A stretch of 41,480 nt of DNA, taken from a virus. The stretch spans positions 1 to 41,480 of IMG/VR virus record IMGVR_UViG_3300044712_001216; one strand, written 5' to 3'. The notes under the pieces are model-generated. The model saw only the letters and a program-made list of their open reading frames with translations, ran no database searches and was not told where the DNA came from. A program made the translations under genes and the position numbers. Position 1 is the stretch's first letter, and each line of letters begins with the position of its first letter. Shown here piece after piece: positions 13,042 through 21,985 of the stretch.

Positions 13042-15117
13042 TCACCATCCAAACTCCAGCTCACTCCAGCTGGTCTGTATCTGGGTTCGATACGCCGCAA
13101 AGTCGTACATCTTCTGCGTGATCACGCTGGCCGCCGGCTGGCTCTGCGCTGCATCGCTCACCGTTTCCAGGTAGGTGCCGATGCCCATACCGCGCACCAG
13201 GTCGTTGACCACGAAGCTCACCACCGCGCGATCTCGCCCGTACCACTGCCGCGCCAGCTCCACCGCCGCCCGCAGCACAGCGGTGTCATCGCGCACCACA
13301 TCCAGCCGCCAGTCTCCGCCGCCGGCCGGCGCTGGGTGCAGCTCGCGCCAGCGCACCAGCTTGCCGCCGGCAACCTGCACCACCGCGTTGGGGCAGACGT
13401 ACCAGAGGTGCACGCCGGGGATGGTGATCCGCAGCTCCAGGTCGCTCACCCCGCCATCGATGTCCGCCGTCGCCTGGACGCGCTGATCCGTCTGGGCGCA
13501 GACGGTCAGGATCATGCGCTGCCAGTCAAAACTGTTGCCCGTCGACGGCGTCAGCGAGCTGGTGATGGTGGTGCCATCCCAATGGTGCAGGCCCAGGCAC
13601 TGATTGGGCGAGAAGTTCAGCTCCACGCCGAATGCCTCATCGAGCATGCGCACGTTGCCAGTGGGCAGGCCAGGCACATTGTGGCGATCGAGCTGCACCC
13701 AGCTCTCGCGCAGTTCATCGTAGCCCACCGCCAGCGGCGGCATGTACTCACCGCGCCCGCTGGATGGATCGGCGATGCGGATGGGCAGCTCATCGACCAG
13801 CCGGTGTCCCCAGTTGCGGATCGGGGCCTGGCTCTTGATCATCAGGCTGCCATCGGGATAGACGGCCGGGTTGGCGTTCGCGCGGGCGCCGCGCTCTTCG
13901 CCGTTGCTGGCCCACCAGTTCCAGGAGGCCGGGATCACGAAGGCCCCGAAGACGTGGCGGTACTTATCGGTGGCGCGCTCGCGGTCCTGGTCGGCCGTCT
14001 CCACCCCGGGCGGCGATTTGTATGCCGCCTCCTCCTCAGCAGACCATCCGGCATCCAGCGTGCCATCTCGGAAGCTGACGCTGAAGCAGGTGCGCAGCCG
14101 TTCGCCGGCGATGGTCACTTTGCCATAGCGCGTCAGCGTGTCGGCCGACAGCTCCACATCCTCCAGGTCCTTTCGATCCTGCATGAGGAAGATCATGCGC
14201 TGATCGTTGGCGGGAATGGTCCGGCCATCGATCTGCAGCGGAGTTTCAAAGCAGGTATAAACCGCCAGCGTGACGGTGCCGGTATCCGGGATGGCCGGGT
14301 CGACCGCCAAACCCACGCCGCGGCGTCGGTCCACCAGTTGATCCAGGAGCTGCCAGACGCTGCGGCCCTCCTGGGCCAGCGCCGGCGGGACAAACGCCTC
14401 CAGGGCCTCGGCCGCGCCGCCCAGCTCGAAGCTCACGCCGCGCGGCTGGGCGATCGCCAGCAGGTACTCGGCCGCATCGCGTGCCGTCCAGAGCTCGCCA
14501 TCATCGGCGAAGCAGTACACCTCGCGGTCGTTGATCGTCACCTTGCTGCGCGAGCGGTTGCCCAGGGCGCTTTCGCCGCGGCTGTAGCGATCGTTGAAGG
14601 CCGGCGCCCAGTTGATCAGGATCGGCTGGCCGGATCCATTGCTGCACCAGGCCGAGCTGATCGTCACCTGCTCGAGCAGCCCCTCGATTCCCAGGGCCGA
14701 CAGCACCAGGTCGCCGGCGGCGATCCCGGTAACGCTGACATCGGTGCCGATGGGCCGGTTGCTTTCCTGCAGGATCACCCCCGTCCACAGCACGGTGTTG
14801 TTGACATCCGGATCCGCATCGGAGCGCATGGCCCCGATCCGCACAAAGAGGTTGCGCAGGTTTCGCCTGGCGTAGCCATCAAAGAGGCTGCGGTCCTCCC
14901 GCTTAATCGAGCCGTAGTGGTAGAGGAAGCTCGCCTTGCCCACCGTTGGCGCGGCCGACAGCGAGGCCGAGAGCGGCTGCAGATACCGTTGCAGCAGCCG
15001 ATCCCATTTATCGCTGAGGCCCCAGGGGTCGGTCCAGAGTCGCCGCAATTGCACCAGCAGGCGCCGGCGGCTTTGCAGGTCCGGCGTAGCCTCGGGGAGT
15101 GGTATCTGGATGAGCAT
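13042..15117 (-). CDS. Large tail/baseplate hub-like protein
   Basis: The 691-residue protein, second largest in the tail module after the M14 fibre, is strand-rich with many Trp and Asp residues and has no recognised enzyme motif. Segments such as ALEAFVPPALAQEGRSVWQLLDQLVDRRRG and later YGKVTIAGERLRTCFSVSF resemble hub domains of distal tail proteins (gp27-like or Dit/Tal-like), but this is a shape argument only. The last 60 residues form a helical region with an AAVELARQWYGRDRAV segment. It is likely the central tail-tip hub. The call should be tested by structure prediction. Confidence 0.5.
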   Translation of the reverse strand: MLIQIPLPEATPDLQSRRRLLVQLRRLWTDPWGLSDKWDRLLQRYLQPLSASLSAAPTVGKASFLYHYGSIKREDRSLFDGYARRNLRNLFVRIGAMRSDADPDVNNTVLWTGVILQESNRPIGTDVSVTGIAAGDLVLSALGIEGLLEQVTISSAWCSNGSGQPILINWAPAFNDRYSRGESALGNRSRSKVTINDREVYCFADDGELWTARDAAEYLLAIAQPRGVSFELGGAAEALEAFVPPALAQEGRSVWQLLDQLVDRRRGVGLAVDPAIPDTGTVTLAVYTCFETPLQIDGRTIPANDQRMIFLMQDRKDLEDVELSADTLTRYGKVTIAGERLRTCFSVSFRDGTLDAGWSAEEEAAYKSPPGVETADQDRERATDKYRHVFGAFVIPASWNWWASNGEERGARANANPAVYPDGSLMIKSQAPIRNWGHRLVDELPIRIADPSSGRGEYMPPLAVGYDELRESWVQLDRHNVPGLPTGNVRMLDEAFGVELNFSPNQCLGLHHWDGTTITSSLTPSTGNSFDWQRMILTVCAQTDQRVQATADIDGGVSDLELRITIPGVHLWYVCPNAVVQVAGGKLVRWRELHPAPAGGGDWRLDVVRDDTAVLRAAVELARQWYGRDRAVVSFVVNDLVRGMGIGTYLETVSDAAQSQPAASVITQKMYDFAAYRTQIQTSWSELEFGW

Positions 15118-15119
15118 GC

Positions 15120-15884
15120 TCAGGTTCCCTGTTGCGCGGCCGTGCCCAGGAACGCGCCGCCGCTGGCCGGCGCTGCCGGTCCCAGCAGCGTGGCCGTCGC
15201 CGAATAGATGGTTGTGCCCGCGCTGTCCACGTCGGGGGTGCCGTTGCGCCGCGTTCGCACGATCGCCTTGATGACCGCCCCCTCGAGGTACGGCCCCGCC
15301 GAGTAGCGCAGCTTCGCCAGCCCATCAGCCTTCACCATCGCCACCTCGATGGGCACCGTCACACCGATGACCGGATCCGCTCCATTGCTGGTCAGGTAGA
15401 TCAACCAGGCATCGGCCTGGCTGGTTCCATCGGCGTCGTACTCATAGTCCGCGTCGATCATCACCGTCCCGGCGGCATCGGCGCTGGACCCGATCCGCTG
15501 CGGATCCGAGGGCGGCTGTGCCACCAGAGCTCCTCCGCCATCCAGCTCGATCGACGTCACCGCCCGATTGAGGCTCAGCAGGCCGTAGCGGTTGCGCCGC
15601 CGCAGGATGAACTGGTATTCATGCCCGGCGGCCAGCGCCGCCGTGGTGTGCGGCAGGCTGGCGAAGGTTTCCCAGGCCGCACCCTCCAGGTCGGGCGCCC
15701 CATCCACGCCCCGGTAGAGCAGGTATTCCTCGAGGGCCAGGTCAAAAACCCGGAACGCCCCCAGCGCGCGCAGCTCATCCGCATCCTCCGCGCGGAAGAC
15801 TGCCACCCTGGGCTGGGAGAAAAATAACGCCCGGCCCCGGCCGGGGGGCCGAAAGACCGGGCGCGCCGCGATGGTCTGTGGCAT
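15120..15884 (-). CDS. Hypothetical tail protein
   Basis: The 254-residue protein is strand-rich with an Fn3-like feel (GHEYQFILRRRNRYGLLS, GTVMIDADYEYDADG), followed by a C-terminal domain of alternating strands. Its start directly follows the stop of the upstream gene (TAAATG). No enzyme motif. Its position next to the hub-like gene suggests a tail-tip component. Confidence 0.5.
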   Translation of the reverse strand: MPQTIAARPVFRPPGRGRALFFSQPRVAVFRAEDADELRALGAFRVFDLALEEYLLYRGVDGAPDLEGAAWETFASLPHTTAALAAGHEYQFILRRRNRYGLLSLNRAVTSIELDGGGALVAQPPSDPQRIGSSADAAGTVMIDADYEYDADGTSQADAWLIYLTSNGADPVIGVTVPIEVAMVKADGLAKLRYSAGPYLEGAVIKAIVRTRRNGTPDVDSAGTTIYSATATLLGPAAPASGGAFLGTAAQQGT

Positions 15885-16331
15885 TTATTCCTCGTAGTCC
15901 ACGTACACATCCGCATTAATCGACACGCCAGCCGTCACCGTGATACCCAGCTTGCCGCCGCCGGGCACCACGATCTCCTCCCCGGGCGCGGGCTGATACA
16001 CCAGTCCGCCCTGGGGATGGATCGCCCATTGCTTGAGCACATCGCCCGCGGTGGGCTCCACCGTGGCCGTGTGCTGGGCGGTGGTCTGCAGCGTCTCATC
16101 ATCCGTGCTGTTGCGCTTCACGGGAGTGGCCGCGCTCATGGTGCCGGCGGTGGTCTGCCGCATCGCCTGCACCAGGATCGGCGCATCCGTCGGCGTCACG
16201 CCGTGGAAGCTGATCCCGATCTCGGTGATGACCACGCGGTGATTGGCCGCAGCCACCAATTGCAGCAGTGTCTTGAGCGCTGTGCCCGTTGCGATCCCGT
16301 TCTGCCCGACATGTGCCTTGACTCGTGCCAT
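15885..16331 (-). CDS. Hypothetical virion protein, trimer-like beta domain
   Basis: The 148-residue protein (MARVKAHVGQNG...) is strand-rich and Thr/Gly-rich and ends with PGEEIVVPGGGKLGITVTA, typical of small virion decoration or fibre proteins. The ATG at 16331 is chosen; a longer frame from 16529 begins with an Arg-rich stretch that overlaps the preceding gene on the same strand and is an artefact of GC bias. No enzyme motif. Confidence 0.55.
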   Translation of the reverse strand: MARVKAHVGQNGIATGTALKTLLQLVAAANHRVVITEIGISFHGVTPTDAPILVQAMRQTTAGTMSAATPVKRNSTDDETLQTTAQHTATVEPTAGDVLKQWAIHPQGGLVYQPAPGEEIVVPGGGKLGITVTAGVSINADVYVDYEE

Positions 16332-16341
16332 AGTTGCTCCG

Positions 16342-17232
16342 TTATCCGATTGCCGTAAAACTCCAGCCGATCCCCACATCCACCCAGGCCGACGCCGCCG
16401 CCGGCGCCTGCCGCTCGATCCATACGCCCACCTGCTGGTTGGGCTGCAAGCTGCTCTTGACCAGCACCGCCGCATCGCGCCGGTGCGTGGGCGCTGCCCA
16501 ACTGATTCCCGCCGGCGCTGCCGACTCATTGGCGATGCTCTGGAAGTATCCCGCCGGCTGTGCCGAGGGATCCTCCAGTCCGATCCGGCTCAGCCCCGCG
16601 CCGTGGATCCACACCCTCAGGTCCTGGATCAGGCACCCCGCCGAGGCCTTCAGGCAGATGCAGCGATAGGTCGCGCCGCCGCCAGCGGCGATATTGCCCT
16701 GCCCCAGCACATCATTGACCTGCCGCAGCACCTGCACTGCGGCCGCTCCGCTCAGGGCAGCGCTGCTGGTCCGCGTCACGCGGATGAAACTCGCCGCCTC
16801 CAGCCCGCGCAGGGCGCTGGCTCCCTCGAGGATGGCACTGGCTCCGTTGGCCAGGTACACCGCCGGCCCGGGCAGTCCGCCCGGGGGCGTCCAGCGCAGC
16901 CAGTCGGCCTCCAGGGCCTCGAGCAAGCCCACGCCTTCGCCGTTGGCGGCGCTGGCATAATCGATGCGGGCGTTGGCAATGGGGTTGCGGAGCATGTAGC
17001 CGAGGCCTCCGCATTGGGTGCTGGATCGGTATCCGCCCAGGCTCGCCGCCTGAATGGCCTGGCTGCCTCCATCCGCCCCAGCGCCCGTGAGGTACATCCG
17101 CAGGGCATCGCCGCGGGTGCCCACCAGCCCGCGGCTTTCGGAAGGCACAGCCCGGGCCGGCTCCAGGCGCACCAGGGCCTGGCGCAGCGTTCGGCCGCGT
17201 CCAGCGCTTTGGTTTGGAGCTCGAGCCAGCAT
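16342..17232 (-). CDS. Hypothetical tail protein
   Basis: The 296-residue protein has an Arg-rich N terminus, a middle section with ALEADWLRWTPPGGLPGPAVYLANGA, and a C-terminal domain with LKSSLQP-like strands and a WIERQAP segment. Ala/Gly content is high. It is packed between two Fn3-like structural genes, hence a probable tail-associated structural protein. No family recognised. Confidence 0.5.
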   Translation of the reverse strand: MLARAPNQSAGRGRTLRQALVRLEPARAVPSESRGLVGTRGDALRMYLTGAGADGGSQAIQAASLGGYRSSTQCGGLGYMLRNPIANARIDYASAANGEGVGLLEALEADWLRWTPPGGLPGPAVYLANGASAILEGASALRGLEAASFIRVTRTSSAALSGAAAVQVLRQVNDVLGQGNIAAGGGATYRCICLKASAGCLIQDLRVWIHGAGLSRIGLEDPSAQPAGYFQSIANESAAPAGISWAAPTHRRDAAVLVKSSLQPNQQVGVWIERQAPAAASAWVDVGIGWSFTAIG

Positions 17233-17233
17233 C

Positions 17234-17734
17234 TCAGTTTGCCGAAATCGTCACCGCCCCGGCGTCGTAGGCATAATCCACATCCGGCACCTCGGGCCTG
17301 CGCACCATGCTCACCGCGAACGTCACCGCCGTTGAATCGTTGGTCCCCTCGGCGATCACCCGGAACTGATGCGTCTGCAGATCCGCCAGAGAGGCGCTCC
17401 GCCAGATCCAATAGCCGCGCCCATCCTCCTCAAAACTCCGCTGCGCCACCCAGCTCGAATCGATGTATTGTTCCACGCGGTAGCCGCTGGCCCCGCTCAC
17501 ACCCCACCAGGCGATCAGGGCATACGCCGGGTAGCCGCGTTGCACTGGCGGCTCATCCCCATCCTGCACCTCGATGCTCGATCCCGCCTCGGCGGCGAGG
17601 ATCGCCGCCGTCGCCCAGGTCCGCGCCGCCAGCACGCCGTCGACGTAGATGAAGTAGGGGCCGGGGCGCGTGGAGCTCCAGGCCAGCTTCCACATCCCCG
17701 ATCCCTCGGCTCCGATAGTCAGTCCGCTGATCAT
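17234..17734 (-). CDS. Fn3-like tail protein
   Basis: The 166-residue protein contains a fibronectin-III-like region (YALIAWWGVSGASGYRVEQ then THQFRVIAEG), with the spacing of Fn3 strands. The start at 17734 forms an ATGA overlap with the previous stop; a start nine bases further upstream is possible. Fn3 domains in tail proteins usually act as surface-binding modules. It ends next to the following tail gene. Confidence 0.55.
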   Translation of the reverse strand: MISGLTIGAEGSGMWKLAWSSTRPGPYFIYVDGVLAARTWATAAILAAEAGSSIEVQDGDEPPVQRGYPAYALIAWWGVSGASGYRVEQYIDSSWVAQRSFEEDGRGYWIWRSASLADLQTHQFRVIAEGTNDSTAVTFAVSMVRRPEVPDVDYAYDAGAVTISAN

Positions 17735-18141
17735 GCCGTGCACTGCATGCGAAACAGGAAGCTGGCGATCACCGCCTTGAGCGTGGACAGGCCGCCCACG
17801 CAGGCGGCGATCTTGCCCTGCTCGATCTGGCTGACCTCCAGCACCGCCACGGCGGTGAACGTCTGGGCCAGGTCATCCTTCACCGTCACCAGGTCCTCGC
17901 GCAGTGTTTGAAGGTTGCTCAGGAGCGTCGCGGCCGCGGCGGCCGAGTCCACATCCACGGTGCCGATCATCTCGAAGATGCTCGATCGCCGGCCTTCGCG
18001 GCGATATGCCTGGCCATCGACGCCCGGGCGGCTGAGTTCCACGAGCGTCTGGCCAGGCCGCTGCACCTGTCCGCGCAGGGACAGGAAGGCATACTCGGTG
18101 CCCGTGCCTCGGGACGCGGTGATAGAGCTTCGCGTTGCCAT
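17731..18141 (-). CDS. Small tail protein
   Basis: The 136-residue protein has a strand-rich N half (YAFLSLRGQVQRPGQTLVEL), a central helix (AAAAATLLSNLQTLREDLVTV) and a C-terminal strand region. It starts three bases after the stop of the -1 frameshift product of the upstream gene, which suggests that frame is the normal terminus. Its role in tail assembly is inferred from position. Confidence 0.55.
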   Translation of the reverse strand: MATRSSITASRGTGTEYAFLSLRGQVQRPGQTLVELSRPGVDGQAYRREGRRSSIFEMIGTVDVDSAAAAATLLSNLQTLREDLVTVKDDLAQTFTAVAVLEVSQIEQGKIAACVGGLSTLKAVIASFLFRMQCTA

Positions 18142-18144
18142 GGA

Positions 18145-18262
18145 TTACAGGATTCCCAGGTCCGTCAGCCACCAGGTCAGCTCGGCGAATCCGAGCGGTC
18201 CGCTTTTTCCTTCACGCCAGAGCAGGTACCGGCAGAACCGTTCTGAGGGATAGCCTTTTTTT
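18145..18262 (-). other. -1 frame extension reached by A9G frameshift site
   Basis: Minus-strand bases 18264-18255 read A9G. In the zero frame this contains A_AAA_AAG, the classical bacterial -1 slippery heptamer. Shifting -1 opens 36 further codons (GYPSERFCRYLLWREGK...LTDLGIL) ending at TAA 18147-18145, three bases before the next ATG. That tail is Trp/Leu-rich and protein-like, while the zero-frame tail is polar and irregular. A Shine-Dalgarno-like GGTGGTGGAG lies upstream of the site. A CAGAA-CGG-TTCTG hairpin starts 9 nt downstream. An assembly error in the A-run would give the same picture. Confidence 0.7.
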
Positions 18263-18929
18263 TTAGCTCCACCACCCGCGCCAGCACCTCATCAGCGTCG
18301 ATGAGTGCCGCCAGGATCCGGTGCACATCATTCGTGCCCAGGATGCCCAGGGCCGCGATCTCCACCTGGCCGACGCGGTAGTTCACCGCCAGCGCCGCCG
18401 CCACGATCCGCAATACGGTGGGTGCATCCAGCTCCGGTCCGCTGCCGCACCAGGCCTGCCACACCCGCCAGGCATCCTCGCAGAGCTGGCGGTATCGGTC
18501 CTCAGTCACCGCCACCCAGTTGCCCGCCTCATCCAGGTCCAGGCGTCCGGGCAGCGTCCGCGGCCGATCGGGCAGCACCGCATAACAGCGGGGGATAATC
18601 CACTCGGTCCCGCCGCGCAGGGCCACCGCCTGACCGGGGCAGATCTCGCGCCGCTGCAGTTGCCGCGGCTGTACCTCGCCCTCGAATCCAAACCACCATT
18701 TGCCGCCCGGGGCCTGCTTCCAGGTCTGGGCGGCGGCATCGTAGCGCAGAGCGGCGGGGGCCTCGCCCGGCACATCAAAGTGCAGCAGCACGCCGCCAGC
18801 TCCGCCCGGTCCCTCGCGGATCTCCGCCTGCGTGGCGCCCGAGCCGGCCGAGGCGTGGGCCAGCCCCAGCTCGATGAGCGCCGGCTCGGCGAGGGTGGGG
18901 CGGGCCTGGGGGATGAAGTAGTAGTGCAT
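18177..18929 (-). CDS. Tail assembly chaperone-like protein (zero-frame product)
   Basis: The 250-residue zero-frame product has a Gly-rich N half and a helical C half (EDRYRQLCEDAWRVWQAW, TVLRIVAAALAVNYRVGQ, DVHRILAALIDADEVLARV) ending in LKKK, the frameshift site. Frameshifting would yield 261 residues with a different C terminus. Two products sharing an N terminus and differing by frameshift are the hallmark of tail assembly chaperones (gpG/gpGT type), though here the gene is not directly upstream of the tape-measure candidate. The start may be ATG 18929 or the overlapping GTG 18938. Function is inference from the frameshift and helical character. Confidence 0.55.
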   Translation of the reverse strand: MHYYFIPQARPTLAEPALIELGLAHASAGSGATQAEIREGPGGAGGVLLHFDVPGEAPAALRYDAAAQTWKQAPGGKWWFGFEGEVQPRQLQRREICPGQAVALRGGTEWIIPRCYAVLPDRPRTLPGRLDLDEAGNWVAVTEDRYRQLCEDAWRVWQAWCGSGPELDAPTVLRIVAAALAVNYRVGQVEIAALGILGTNDVHRILAALIDADEVLARVVELKKKAIPQNGSAGTCSGVKEKADRSDSPS

Positions 18930-18934
18930 AGTGA

Positions 18935-19825
18935 TCACACGCCCAGACGTCCGAGGATCTCGGGCAGATTAAACGTCGCCGCATCCGGCACGGTGAAGCT
19001 CACCCAGGGCCCATTGGCCCGGTTGGCCTGGTAGATGGCTCCGCGCACAAAGACCTGGCTCACCCCGCCGTTAGCGCCGCTCGTGGCCGACCAGGCACTG
19101 CGGGGATAAGACCGCGCCGCCGTGCCATCCGCATCCGTCAGGCGGAAGTTGATGACCACGCCCGCGGCAGCCGCTCCATGCTGGTCATAGACGATCAGTG
19201 TTCCGGTCGCGGTCTGCGGGGCATCATCCGCCGGAGCCAGCGCGGTGAACGCGGCGGCCGGGTCGGCGTTGGGGAACGTGTCATAGCAATCGGCCGACAG
19301 GCTCACCAGCCCGGTATTGCGCGGGATGTACCAGAACTCGACGCTCTGGTGTGAATTGTCCAGCACCGGCACCGCCGGCGCGAAGATCCCGCCCGCTCCT
19401 CCATCCGCCATGCCCAGCTCGACCTCGCCGGTAAAGCTGGATCCAGCCGGAACCAGTGAGATAGTGAACGGCCCGGCCGCGACGTTGACGTTGCCGCTGG
19501 CCGGCCCATCGATGGCGATGCCCGTGGCCGGGATGGGCCCGGGATCATTGACCAGCACGCCCACCTCGACCGTCTGCGCGCTCTCGTTGGCGAATGAGGC
19601 ATCCATCGCCGTACAGCGGATGTACTTCACCCCGTCGCCGGGGAATTCCACATCGACCGTGCCCGGTCCGACGGGTGCGGTGGCGATCGAGGCGTAGGTG
19701 GCTCCGCCATCGGATGAAGCATAGATGCGGATATGCGCCGCCCCGGCGGGACCGGTCCAGGTCACCGTCACATACCGGCCGCCGGCCCATGTGGCCGCGA
19801 TGTTGGTGGGTCTGTTCAGTGGCAT
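18935..19825 (-). CDS. Fn3/Ig-like fibre protein
   Basis: The 296-residue protein begins with an Fn3-like domain (NIAATWAGGRYVTVTWTGPAG, HIRIYASSDGGATYASI) and continues with Ig-like strands, ending with a TATGTLIVYDQHGAAAAGVV invasin-like motif where bacterial Ig-like domains have a conserved D.xG pattern. It follows the M14 fibre gene with a 3-bp gap. It is likely a surface-exposed adhesin module of the tail. Confidence 0.65.
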   Translation of the reverse strand: MPLNRPTNIAATWAGGRYVTVTWTGPAGAAHIRIYASSDGGATYASIATAPVGPGTVDVEFPGDGVKYIRCTAMDASFANESAQTVEVGVLVNDPGPIPATGIAIDGPASGNVNVAAGPFTISLVPAGSSFTGEVELGMADGGAGGIFAPAVPVLDNSHQSVEFWYIPRNTGLVSLSADCYDTFPNADPAAAFTALAPADDAPQTATGTLIVYDQHGAAAAGVVINFRLTDADGTAARSYPRSAWSATSGANGGVSQVFVRGAIYQANRANGPWVSFTVPDAATFNLPEILGRLGV

Positions 19826-19828
19826 GAT

Positions 19829-21985
19829 TCACTCGAGGAGCATCAACTGTTCAAGTCCGAGGTAACGCTTGCTCGGGGTCCCCGCCGCCGCGGCCGTGAT
19901 CTCTCCCAGGTCCACCCAGTCGCTCACCTGGTTGTCCGCCGTTCGACGCTGCCGTGCCCACAGATGGCCGGCGCCGGCGTCCACCGTGCCCTCGGCACTG
20001 AGGCCCGTGCTCGCCGCCGTCACATCCCAGGCGTCGTACGGCATGGGTGTCGAGCCATCCGTGCGCCAGACAAAATCCATGCTGGTCCCGGCCGCGTTGG
20101 GCGCTGTCCAGGAGGCCGTCCACTTGAGCGTGCCGCCCGCGCCAGCCGCGTTGTGCACGCTGTAGATCCTCGGCCGGCCGAAGTGGATGTTGTCCACCAC
20201 CGCTTGGCTGTTGGCCGCAGCGCCGGTCGTATAAAACGTCACCTGATCCACGGCATTCTGAGCGCCCACCAGCTCCGTGCGACCCAGCGCCGAACACAGA
20301 AGCGTCGTGCCTTCGTAGATGGCGAGGTCGTAGGTGATGCCGGCGGTGGCGTTATTGTGGATCACGCAGACCAGCCGGTACGTGTGCTCGGGTGCCGTGA
20401 GCGATGTCGAAAACGCGCAGGTTGTATCGGCCACCACCTCAACGACGGTCGAGCCGCCGGTGATCGTCGATAAGAAGATCTTGCCCGTCGTCGTGTTTTT
20501 TCTGACGGCGGTGTTGATGACCTGGTTGCCGCTGGAGTCTCGAAGCTGTAGCCCAGCCAACCTGCCGTTGGTCGCAATGCCGTTATCCTTGATGCAGAAA
20601 TCGACGGAAGCTTCGATGTCACCCGACTGGCCAGATAGTCCAGACACCGGGCCAAGCTCAGTCCCCGCCGAGCCGTTTTCCAGCCGCATCGCCTGCGCTG
20701 AGCCGCTCAGGCCAGCGCCGTTGGCCGAGGCCGCCGCGTCCACGGTCCAGTACTGCGAATAGGGCGTCCGCTCGAATCCGACGTTGGGCAGCGCGCACGC
20801 GCGTTTGCGGTCGCGCGGGATTGTGGTGATCACATCGTAGATGCTCAAGCCGACGTTGTTGCCGTATGTCCTGTAGTCGGCCTCCACGCCCATCGAATTT
20901 GATGTCTCGGTGCAGAGAGCGAGAGCAGCGCCCGGAGGCGGCGCCGTGCCGTAGACCGAAGCCCCCATCCATTTGCCGAGCGAGGCGTAGGTGTACGCCC
21001 CGACCAGCTCCGTGAACGATGCGTAGCGGGCGGTCATCGCCGACACCCACGCCGCGAACAGCGTCGCGAATGCCGGCTCCGCCATGTTGTAGTAGCTGCC
21101 GACCGCGTTGGTATTCTCGGCATGGAAGTCGTTGCTGACCGCGACCAGATACCCGGCCAGATCGAGTTTCATCGCCGCCTTGATGGCGTCCGAGTCGGTA
21201 TACGTCCCGAAAGTCATCCAGACTTTGTTGCTGTTGATCGTGGCGGCTTCGGGTAGGGTTCTGGTGTATCCGTAGTAAATCCCATCCGCCGTGACGTTTG
21301 GATAGCAGAACACGTCAACGTACTTGAGCACTTCATTGGCTTCCGTGCTGCCCGCCAGCAGCCAATCGACGAACGCCGTGCCCGTCCACATCGCCGCGTG
21401 CTCGCCGGGATGGGTGCCGACCGTGATGACCATCGCCTGCTTTTGCGTGACACCAGCGGGAAGCGTGGCCGAGTGAATTTTGAACCCGTAGATGTTCCGC
21501 GCCGTCGTTGTCCTGCCATCGTCCGTCGTGTCGCCTGCGTGCGTTGTGCCAACAACAAGCGAGGCGCTGCCTGATCGCGTCGGCCCAACCCGCGAGTCGA
21601 GTAGAAGCGTGGTCAGCCAGCTTTGCAGATAGGCTTCGGTACGCGGCCGGCAACAGGCGACGTAGATGCGGTCCTGGTTGAACGCCGCGTTGTTGCTGAA
21701 CGTCGCCGCCGCCACGTTGTCAAACTTCGTCCAGGTCACGCCGTCGTAGGAATAGACCCAGTTCTCGGCGAGGCCCTGGAACTTCGTGCCGCCGCTGACC
21801 GTGAATGAAAGCGTAAGCCCGTTGACGCCATCCAACTGCGCGTAGACCCACCACCATTGATCCGTGAGCCCATCGGCCGGGATGCTGAACAGCCTCGGCA
21901 CCAGCGTCACGTTATTGCCGGCAACGGAGCTGGCGCCGACGTTCACGCTTCCGCAGTCCGCAGGTTGTGAGATCACTACCGCCAT
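19829..21985 (-). CDS. Tail fibre with M14 zinc carboxypeptidase-like domain
   Basis: The 718-residue protein has an N-terminal strand region (1-130), an M14-like domain (about 140-400) and a LamG-like jelly-roll plus Fn3-like C terminus. In the M14 part, GTHPGEH gives His192 and Glu195, the HxxE zinc site; YPNVTADG and INSNKVW match the substrate-binding strands. NDFHAE gives His288, the third zinc ligand, and CTETSN or nearby Glu residues could be the catalytic Glu. M14 enzymes cut C-terminal residues from peptides or peptidoglycan stems. As a tail component it may trim cell-surface protein or peptidoglycan during entry. Confidence 0.75.
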   Translation of the reverse strand: MAVVISQPADCGSVNVGASSVAGNNVTLVPRLFSIPADGLTDQWWWVYAQLDGVNGLTLSFTVSGGTKFQGLAENWVYSYDGVTWTKFDNVAAATFSNNAAFNQDRIYVACCRPRTEAYLQSWLTTLLLDSRVGPTRSGSASLVVGTTHAGDTTDDGRTTTARNIYGFKIHSATLPAGVTQKQAMVITVGTHPGEHAAMWTGTAFVDWLLAGSTEANEVLKYVDVFCYPNVTADGIYYGYTRTLPEAATINSNKVWMTFGTYTDSDAIKAAMKLDLAGYLVAVSNDFHAENTNAVGSYYNMAEPAFATLFAAWVSAMTARYASFTELVGAYTYASLGKWMGASVYGTAPPPGAALALCTETSNSMGVEADYRTYGNNVGLSIYDVITTIPRDRKRACALPNVGFERTPYSQYWTVDAAASANGAGLSGSAQAMRLENGSAGTELGPVSGLSGQSGDIEASVDFCIKDNGIATNGRLAGLQLRDSSGNQVINTAVRKNTTTGKIFLSTITGGSTVVEVVADTTCAFSTSLTAPEHTYRLVCVIHNNATAGITYDLAIYEGTTLLCSALGRTELVGAQNAVDQVTFYTTGAAANSQAVVDNIHFGRPRIYSVHNAAGAGGTLKWTASWTAPNAAGTSMDFVWRTDGSTPMPYDAWDVTAASTGLSAEGTVDAGAGHLWARQRRTADNQVSDWVDLGEITAAAAGTPSKRYLGLEQLMLLE

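Noticed and set aside
12730-15207. Very long open frame on the plus strand (825 codons)
   Set aside because: It lies antisense to the 691-residue tail gene and is rich in Arg, Ala, His and Pro as expected from the antisense of GC-rich coding DNA; no protein-like motifs or ribosome site.
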